From an uncultured Rhodocyclaceae bacterium (GTDB lineage Bacteria > Pseudomonadota > Gammaproteobacteria > Burkholderiales > Rhodocyclaceae), in assembly GCA_903950295.1 (NCBI GenBank), contig CAJBAP010000280.1:1-9024 (forward strand): a stretch of DNA of 9,024 nucleotides. Reading direction: 5' to 3'. The notes below the pieces were generated by a model that did not search any database, had not been told where the DNA came from, and was given only the letters and a program-made list of their open reading frames with translations. Made by a program: the position numbers and the translations under genes. Positions 4,609 to 9,024 of the stretch are shown piece by piece; position 1 is the stretch's first letter, and each line of letters starts with the position of its first letter.

Positions 4609-7548
4609 TTAACGGGCGATCGCTAGAATATCGTCAAACAGGGTGCTGGCGAGATTCATCATCTTCGCCGCCGCCTGATAAGCCTGCTGATAACGCAGCA
4701 GGTTCGCCGCTTCCTCGTCGAGGTTAACCCCCGAGGCACTCTGCATGGCATCCGTACCTTGCTTAACGAGATTTTGCTGGGCCGCCTGCGTGACTTCAAC
4801 CTCGCGCGCCTTGTTGCCGATCTGACTGACCATCTGTGCATAGGAAGCCTGGAAAGTGGCTGTGCCGTCGCCCATGGTATTCGCCTGTTGCAGCGCGCCC
4901 AGCGCCAGCAGATTGCGCGCGTCACCGACACCGGACGGATTGGGGCCGATATAGAAGCGGTCGCCCTCAACCGGCACGCCACTCATCTCGAAGCGCACGC
5001 CATTGAACTCGACGGTGCTGTTGGCAACGAAATCGACATAGTCGTTGGCCGTGCCATCGGTCGGATCCATGAGGAATTCCTGAACCGTGCCATCAGGACG
5101 GGTAAGTGTTACGCGACTGCCGGCAGGAAAACCTTCGATCCGTACCGGGAGCGTGCTCGGGCTGGTTTGTGCCTGACGATAAGTGAGCGTGATGTCCTTG
5201 ACCGGCAAGCTGGTACTTTGCGTCACGAAAGCCGGTGCCAACACGGCTGCGCTAGAGACTGACGGCTCGCTCAAAACCAGGGCGGTAGCGCCACCGGCGA
5301 GGCCGGAAACAATCTGGAGTTGCCCCGCAGCATTGATACTGACAGCTACATCCGCCGGGGCCGGAGAAGCTGGTGTGGCAGCATTAATGGCGGCCTGCAG
5401 TGCGGCTGCGAGCGTGGCGGGAGTGTAGGTCGTCACAGCAGGCAACAAAACATTAACGGGGGCCGTGCCATCGACGGCCACGCGGAACGTCAGTCCCCCA
5501 GTCGGCGTGGTGATGCTGTTGGGTAACACAACGCTTCCGGTCAGCAGGGCATTGCCAGTCGCAAGCGGTGCTGCGGTGTTTGTCGCCGTGGGCAGACCCA
5601 TCACGCTCGACATCGTGCTTGGCGTGGCGCTGCCAGCATCACGCGCGTCGATGACGAACACGTCGCCATTGTTCGGCGTGCCGGTAATACTGAACGCCTT
5701 GCCGGCGATGCTGTAGCTCACGGCTGAACTGAAAGGTACGCGCGTATCGGTACCGCTGATATCGAAGGCCTGTGTGCCGACCATGACGCGACTGCCTGCC
5801 GGAAAGCCGATCAGATTTCCGCCAGTGCCGGGAGCAGGTAAAGCCTCGTAACGCACGGTGAAGGGCGCTGCAAGTGGCGTTTTGGTGGCAAGCACCTCCC
5901 CACCGCTGATAGCCCCCGTACCACCGTTCTCCGCAGCAACTCGCGTGCGCAAACCCATGGCGGCAGCGATGGAACGCGGATCGGCAATAGCTAGCGCCAG
6001 GTCACGCGCTGCATAGCGTGTCGGACGGATCAGGAAGCTGTCGCCAACATCCATAGTTCCGGTAGATGAGAGGTCAAAGCCTTGGGGTGCTGCCTGCTTC
6101 ATCAGATCGTCGATGGCGAGTTGCTGGGTTGAACCAACACCGGTCCAGCTCTCACCATCGGAGAGACGAAGGAGCATCAACTGGTTGGTGCCGACCATCT
6201 CCAGCCGGTAATCACTGATATTCAGGGTTTGCAGATTCGATCCGCTGGTACTCACGATAGCGGAGCCGAGATTGTCCGCCAGTGCGGTCACCCGCTCCTG
6301 TGGAGAGGCACCCGGCTTGATCAAATAGGTATCCGGATTGGTGGCCGTACCGGCCAAGCTGCCACCCGTCAGACTGATGGCAATGCCATCCACCGTGATC
6401 GGCATGCTCTGATAGGTTCGCGTGGTATTGTCGGAGAGGCGCGTCAGGGTAAATTCGGTGCCATCCCATTCCAGCCGATAATCGCTTTCGATCATGTTGG
6501 CGCTTAGCTGCGCGGAACCAGTATTGGTCGGAGCACCCAGTGTGCTGGGTTGCAAGATCTTGAAGAAATTGCCGCCCGGCACGCCCTGCAAGTCTTGGCC
6601 GAGTTGGTGTTGTGCATTTACCGTGACCGCAATCGTCATGGCCACGCGCCCCAAGCTGTTCTGCGCCAGATCGAGTGTTTGCGAGCGAAATTGCAGGAGA
6701 CCGCCGAGTGTGCCGCCGCTGATGAGAGATTCCGGCAGAGTAATCGTTTGCCCGGTGGAGGCAACCAGCGCCACTTCGATCTGGCTCAGATCTTCGGCCG
6801 ACGCTTGCGCCTTGAGCTGATAGGTCTGGGTGCCGACGACCAGAGGCTGCCCCGTGCCAAAGAACAGACTGTAGCCCCCATCCGACTCCTGCTGGACAGT
6901 GATGCGAATTTCCTTGTTGAGATCGGCAATCAACTGGTCGCGCTGGTCATACAAGTCGTTGGCCGGCTGACCCGGTCCGGCAGCCTCCGCGATGATGATG
7001 CGCTGATTGATTTCTGCAACTTGGTTAACCATCGAATTAATGTTGGTTACCTGGGAGGTGATTTGCGTATTGACGCCATCGCGCAAGGAGGTCAGTTGCT
7101 GATCGACAGACTGGAAACGGGCAGCCAGCGCCTGAGCGGAGGAGAGCACCGCCTGACGCGCCGGGATCGAACTGGGCGTGGAACTCAGGTCGGAAACCGT
7201 GGCAAAAAATTCTTGCAGTGTCGGCGAGACCCCGGCACTCGGATCGGCCAACAGGTTGTCGATCTGCGCAATTTCGTTGCTGTAGGCTTCCAGTTCCGCC
7301 ACATTGGTCTCCGCAGACCTGACCTGAGTGGCGAGGAATTCACTGTAGACCCGCCGGACCGTTTGCACGTTCGTGCCCGTACCGAGGAAGCCGGAACCGG
7401 TAAATACCGGTGTGTTGTTGCGCTGGACGGTGTATTGGCGGTTGAATCCCTCCGTCGAGGCGTTGGCGATATTGTGCCCGGTAGTCGCAAGCCCCATTTG
7501 GGCGGCATTGAGTCCTGAAACACCGACGTTGAAAAATCCGCTTGCCAT
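4609..7548 (-). CDS. flgK: Hook-associated protein 1 (FlgK), greatly enlarged
   Basis: FlgK (HAP1) forms the first junction ring on the distal end of the hook. The N-terminus has the flagellar rod/hook/HAP signature, GFFNVGVSGLNAAQMGLATTGHNIANASTEGFNRQ, and the C-terminus the matching SGVNLDEEAANLLRYQQAYQAAAKMM helix. NDLYDQRDQLIADLN (197-211) is the usual D1 motif. The length of 979 residues compares with about 550-680 in most FlgK proteins. The extra part (about 355-870) holds two SDYRLE units (355-413, 445-509), two GFPAGSR units (562-633, 785-867) and, between the latter, a module (about 666-780) like the nested modules of FlgL. The start ATG has a weak GGGG ribosome site. A sigma-54 promoter lies upstream, so flgK and flgL can be transcribed apart from flgI-flgJ. 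flgL follows after 29 bp. Confidence 0.96.
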   Translation of the reverse strand: MASGFFNVGVSGLNAAQMGLATTGHNIANASTEGFNRQYTVQRNNTPVFTGSGFLGTGTNVQTVRRVYSEFLATQVRSAETNVAELEAYSNEIAQIDNLLADPSAGVSPTLQEFFATVSDLSSTPSSIPARQAVLSSAQALAARFQSVDQQLTSLRDGVNTQITSQVTNINSMVNQVAEINQRIIIAEAAGPGQPANDLYDQRDQLIADLNKEIRITVQQESDGGYSLFFGTGQPLVVGTQTYQLKAQASAEDLSQIEVALVASTGQTITLPESLISGGTLGGLLQFRSQTLDLAQNSLGRVAMTIAVTVNAQHQLGQDLQGVPGGNFFKILQPSTLGAPTNTGSAQLSANMIESDYRLEWDGTEFTLTRLSDNTTRTYQSMPITVDGIAISLTGGSLAGTATNPDTYLIKPGASPQERVTALADNLGSAIVSTSGSNLQTLNISDYRLEMVGTNQLMLLRLSDGESWTGVGSTQQLAIDDLMKQAAPQGFDLSSTGTMDVGDSFLIRPTRYAARDLALAIADPRSIAAAMGLRTRVAAENGGTGAISGGEVLATKTPLAAPFTVRYEALPAPGTGGNLIGFPAGSRVMVGTQAFDISGTDTRVPFSSAVSYSIAGKAFSITGTPNNGDVFVIDARDAGSATPSTMSSVMGLPTATNTAAPLATGNALLTGSVVLPNSITTPTGGLTFRVAVDGTAPVNVLLPAVTTYTPATLAAALQAAINAATPASPAPADVAVSINAAGQLQIVSGLAGGATALVLSEPSVSSAAVLAPAFVTQSTSLPVKDITLTYRQAQTSPSTLPVRIEGFPAGSRVTLTRPDGTVQEFLMDPTDGTANDYVDFVANSTVEFNGVRFEMSGVPVEGDRFYIGPNPSGVGDARNLLALGALQQANTMGDGTATFQASYAQMVSQIGNKAREVEVTQAAQQNLVKQGTDAMQSASGVNLDEEAANLLRYQQAYQAAAKMMNLASTLFDDILAIAR
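4948..5196 (-). repeat. FlgK GFPAGSR unit, copy 2 (residues 785-867)
   Basis: This unit opens with an ITLTYRQA strand, continues with IEGFPAGSRVTL (804-815) and closes with FEMSGVPVEGDRFYI. It is the second copy of the unit at 5650-5865 and runs straight into the C-terminal D1 helix. Confidence 0.75.
5209..5553 (-). repeat. FlgK module resembling the nested modules of FlgL (residues 666-780)
   Basis: GLTFRVAVDGTAPVNVLLP, then YTPATLAAALQAAINAA and INAAGQLQIVSGLAGGATALVL. The same pattern (exposed strand pair, TPxxLxxAlQxxIN helix, LdxsGqLvxtSgxxGatS strand pair) occurs in FlgL at 3500-3877 and 2771-3139. The similarity is by eye at the pattern level. Confidence 0.65.
5650..5865 (-). repeat. 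FlgK GFPAGSR unit, copy 1 (residues 562-633)
   Basis: This unit opens with a FTVRYEA strand, continues with IGFPAGSRVMV (580-590) and closes with FSITGTPNNGDVFVI. The same order of motifs recurs at 4948-5196. Confidence 0.75.
6022..6216 (-). repeat. FlgK SDYRLE unit, copy 2 (residues 445-509)
   Basis: SDYRLEMVG, then LLRLSDGESWTG, ending in GDSFLIRP. It matches copy 1 in the order and spacing of its first two motifs and leads into RYAARDLALAIADPRSIAAA, a segment usual in FlgK. Confidence 0.7.
6310..6486 (-). repeat. FlgK SDYRLE unit, copy 1 (residues 355-413)
   Basis: SDYRLEWDG, then LTRLSDNTTRTYQ, ending in TYLIKPG. It pairs with the unit at 6022-6216; the DNA of the SDYRLE segments is also similar, differing mainly at third codon positions. 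Such paired units occur in many FlgK proteins, so this is likely an old duplication. Confidence 0.7.
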
Positions 7549-7576
7549 GCTAACCCCACTCGAATGCGTTCTTTAA

Positions 7577-7591
7577 CGGCAGAGCCTGCCG
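7577..7591 (-). other. Short hairpin in the flgK leader
   Basis: CGGCAG and CTGCCG form a perfect 6-bp stem with a 3-base loop. It lies inside the predicted leader of the sigma-54 transcript, about 30 bases before the flgK start. No T-run follows on either strand, so it is not a standard intrinsic terminator; a role in translation or mRNA stability is possible but unproven. Confidence 0.45.
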
Positions 7592-7616
7592 GGGATTGAA
7601 TACTCAAGGGGGTAAA

Positions 7617-7632
7617 AGCAAAGGCTGTGCCA
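7617..7632 (-). promoter_or_regulatory. Sigma-54 (RpoN) promoter for flgK-flgL
   Basis: The minus strand reads TGGCACAGCCTTTGCT, matching the sigma-54 consensus TGGCACG-N4-TTGCW at every position but the G of the first block. The invariant GG (7631-7630) and GC (7619-7618) are exactly 10 bases apart. Transcription would start about 12 bases beyond the GC, near 7606, leaving a leader of about 58 bases before the flgK ATG at 7548. Sigma-54 control of hook and junction genes is well known in polarly flagellated proteobacteria, with an activator such as FleQ or FlrC; I did not find an activator site. Confidence 0.8.
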
Positions 7633-7634
7633 CG

Positions 7635-7657
7635 AAAAGTCGGCGCTGGCGGGACGG
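7635..7657 (-). repeat. Copy 1 of a 23-bp dispersed repeat (flgJ-flgK gap)
   Basis: These bases match 1714-1736 at 22 of 23 positions in the same orientation. The repeat starts three bases after the flgJ stop and ends just before the sigma-54 promoter. Read in the frame of the other copy it gives PSRQRRLF followed by VAQPLLLP, which looks like a degenerate signal-peptide start, but no start codon precedes it. Confidence 0.8.
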
Positions 7658-7660
7658 GGA

Positions 7661-8605
7661 TTAACCGATCAGAGCCTGGCGCAGGGTGGGGCCGTTGATG
7701 ATGCTCTGGAGCTTTGTGGCATAGGCCGGGTCGGTAGCGTAGCCGGCACGTTGCAAGCCCTGGGCAAAACTGGCCGCATCACGACTGCCCACAACCGCCG
7801 CATAGCGCGGTGACTGCGCCAGCAAGTGCGCATAATCCTGGAAGGCTTCGACATAAGAATCGTAGGCACGAAAACGCTCAACCCGTTGTTCGGCAACACC
7901 ATTCACATATTCCGTGGTCGATGCTTCCACCACCGCGCCACTCCAGTTGCTGCCCGCCTTGATGCCGAAAAGATTGTGACTGGGTCGGCCGTCGGCAAAG
8001 CGCGGTTCACTGCGTCCCCAGCCACTTTCGAGGGCGGCGTGGGCGATCAGAAAATGAGGGGGGATGCCAGTCTCGCGGCCGGCTGCGACCGCCTGTGGCC
8101 AGACGTTGGCGGCAAAGGTTTGCGCTGGGGCGTTAGTGTTACTGCTCGTTTCCATGCCCGGACGTACCGGGCTGTTTTGTAGCGGCAGGGACGGCAGAAC
8201 CTTGTCAGCGGGCAGAGGGATACTGCGCTGCAACTGGTTGGCTGGCAGGGTAGGGGTTGGCGGGATCAGGGGAATGCCGCCCTCATAGGCAGGAGCGGCA
8301 GCATCGGTGCGCGACAACTGACGCTCGATCACCGCAGCCAGGCCTGTGCCCCCCTTGGCCGACATGACCTGGGCCAACTGCGAATCCATCAGGTCCTGGT
8401 AGAAGCGCGTCTGCTCGCTATCAAACATGCCATCCTGCGACGTGGCGGCGGCGCGCATCGACTTCAGCACCATCTGCAGGAACACCGCCTCGAATTGCTG
8501 GGCCGCCGTCTTCAATGCCTGCGGATCTTCCTTGCGTAGGCCGTTTTTCAGCCCCGCCAGCGACTGCGTGTCGAAAACCGAAGGGATAGGCGTGGCCGTA
8601 TTCAT
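7661..8605 (-). CDS. flgJ: Flagellar rod-cap protein and peptidoglycan hydrolase FlgJ
   Basis: FlgJ is exported to the periplasm, caps the growing rod and opens the peptidoglycan for it. At 314 residues it matches the two-domain form of beta- and gammaproteobacteria. Residues 1-100 are the rod-binding domain, with LKTAAQQFEAVFLQMVLKSMR (31-51) and FYQDLMDSQLAQVMS. Residues 100-160 form a proline-rich linker. Residues 160-314 form a GH73-type domain with AHAALESGWGRSEPR (188-202), where Glu193 is the likely catalytic acid, NLFGIKAGSNW (211-221) and YDSYVEAFQDYAHLL (248-262). The start is ATG 8605-8603: the coding pattern and the family begin there, although the frame stays open upstream and the ribosome site is weak (AAGG about 14 bases away). 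No Sec signal is present, as expected for a substrate of the flagellar export system. It follows flgI after 74 bp. Confidence 0.95.
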   Translation of the reverse strand: MNTATPIPSVFDTQSLAGLKNGLRKEDPQALKTAAQQFEAVFLQMVLKSMRAAATSQDGMFDSEQTRFYQDLMDSQLAQVMSAKGGTGLAAVIERQLSRTDAAAPAYEGGIPLIPPTPTLPANQLQRSIPLPADKVLPSLPLQNSPVRPGMETSSNTNAPAQTFAANVWPQAVAAGRETGIPPHFLIAHAALESGWGRSEPRFADGRPSHNLFGIKAGSNWSGAVVEASTTEYVNGVAEQRVERFRAYDSYVEAFQDYAHLLAQSPRYAAVVGSRDAASFAQGLQRAGYATDPAYATKLQSIINGPTLRQALIG

Positions 8606-8633
8606 TGGCGCTGAGATTGCCTTGTGACGGCGA

Positions 8634-8678
8634 CGGCAATCTGCCGAACATGCCGGCAAATCATGCCGTTTTCTGCCG
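8634..8678 (-). repeat. Cluster of CGGCA repeats and small hairpins in the flgI-flgJ gap
   Basis: The minus-strand pentamer CGGCA occurs at 8678-8674, 8668-8664, 8655-8651 and 8646-8642. Inverted copies allow two small stems: CGGCA-ATC-TGCCG (8634-8646) and CGGCA-AATCA-TGCCG (8654-8668). The stems overlap no gene and no T-run follows. The function is unknown; it may be an mRNA stability element or chance. Confidence 0.4.
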
Positions 8679-8679
8679 C

Positions 8680-9024
8680 TTAGATGATTTCCAGTTCGGC
8701 GCGCAACGCGCCGGCCATCTTCATCGCCTGCAGGATCGCGATCAACTCTTGCGGTTTTGCACCCACCGCATTGAGCGCCTTGACCACGTCGGCGAGATTT
8801 ACGCCCGCACTGACAGAGACCAGCGCACCGCCAGTCGATCGGATATCGACGGTGGAATTGGTGATGCTGGTAGTGTCGCCGGATGACATCACCCCAGGCT
8901 GACTCACGGTATTGTCGGCGCTGACCGAAACCGCCAGGTTGCCGTGGGCAATGGCGCACGCGTCGATCGTCACGGCCTGGTTGATCACCACCGAACCACT
9001 GCGCGCATTGACGATCACCTTCGC
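8680..9024 (-). CDS. flgI: Flagellar P-ring protein FlgI, 3' end (partial)
   Basis: The frame is open from the right edge to TAA at 8680-8682 and gives the C-terminal 114 residues of FlgI. FlgI assembles in the periplasm into the P ring, the bushing around the rod in Gram-negative flagella. The segment AKVIVNARSGSVVINQAVTID and AHGNLAVSVS match the usual AKVVVNERTGTVVIG / AHGNLTV block. GVNLADVVKALNAVGAKPQELIAILQAMKMAGALRAELEII is the standard ending. A cysteine (DACAIAHG) is present in the visible part; in enteric FlgI a disulfide stabilises the protein, but a partner would have to lie outside the window. flgJ follows after 74 bp. The start and signal peptide are not in the window. Confidence 0.95.
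   Translation of the reverse strand, partial: AKVIVNARSGSVVINQAVTIDACAIAHGNLAVSVSADNTVSQPGVMSSGDTTSITNSTVDIRSTGGALVSVSAGVNLADVVKALNAVGAKPQELIAILQAMKMAGALRAELEII

Noticed and set aside
6550..7518. 322-codon open frame on the + strand, antisense to flgK
   Set aside because: It lies wholly within flgK, has no ribosome site or recognisable domain, and is Arg/Gly/Gln-rich as expected of a shadow frame in GC-rich DNA.
8606..8959. In-frame extension of flgJ upstream to 8959
   Set aside because: It would overlap flgI extensively. The translated extension is Arg-rich shadow sequence, and FlgJ of normal length starts at 8605.

Overview
This window is a flagellar locus, almost entirely coding. The genes point to a Gram-negative proteobacterium, most likely a betaproteobacterium or related gammaproteobacterium. 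The evidence is a P-ring protein (FlgI), a FlgJ that fuses a rod-capping domain to a GH73-type muramidase domain, an export gate in the order fliP-fliQ-fliR, moderately high GC, and a good sigma-54 (RpoN) promoter in front of flgK. I cannot name the genus from the sequence.

Layout: on the + strand, bases 1-1244 hold the 3' end of fliP, then complete fliQ and fliR, which encode core membrane proteins of the flagellar type III export gate. Reading leftward on the - strand from the right edge are the 3' end of flgI (P ring), flgJ (rod cap and muramidase), flgK (HAP1), flgL (HAP3) and a small predicted lipoprotein of unknown function. The two sets converge with no spacer: the fliR stop ends at 1244 and the lipoprotein stop starts at 1245. 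No stretch over 300 bases lacks a gene. The longest gaps are 112 bp (flgJ-flgK) and 74 bp (flgI-flgJ).

The products work in sequence. FliP/Q/R form the export channel in the membrane. FlgJ opens the peptidoglycan and caps the growing rod. FlgI forms the bushing around the rod. FlgK and FlgL are exported through the channel and join the hook to the filament.

The main oddity is size. FlgK (979 aa) and FlgL (946 aa) are far larger than usual, and all the extra length lies in the central, surface-exposed part. FlgL carries three copies of a D2-type unit, two of which contain a nested module of about 110-120 residues. A similar module also sits in FlgK, between two copies of a different repeated unit. 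A second oddity is a 23-bp sequence, with 22 identical positions, present twice: in the flgJ-flgK gap just upstream of the sigma-54 promoter, and in the signal-peptide codons of the lipoprotein gene. I found no mobile element, CRISPR array, RNA gene or defence system.
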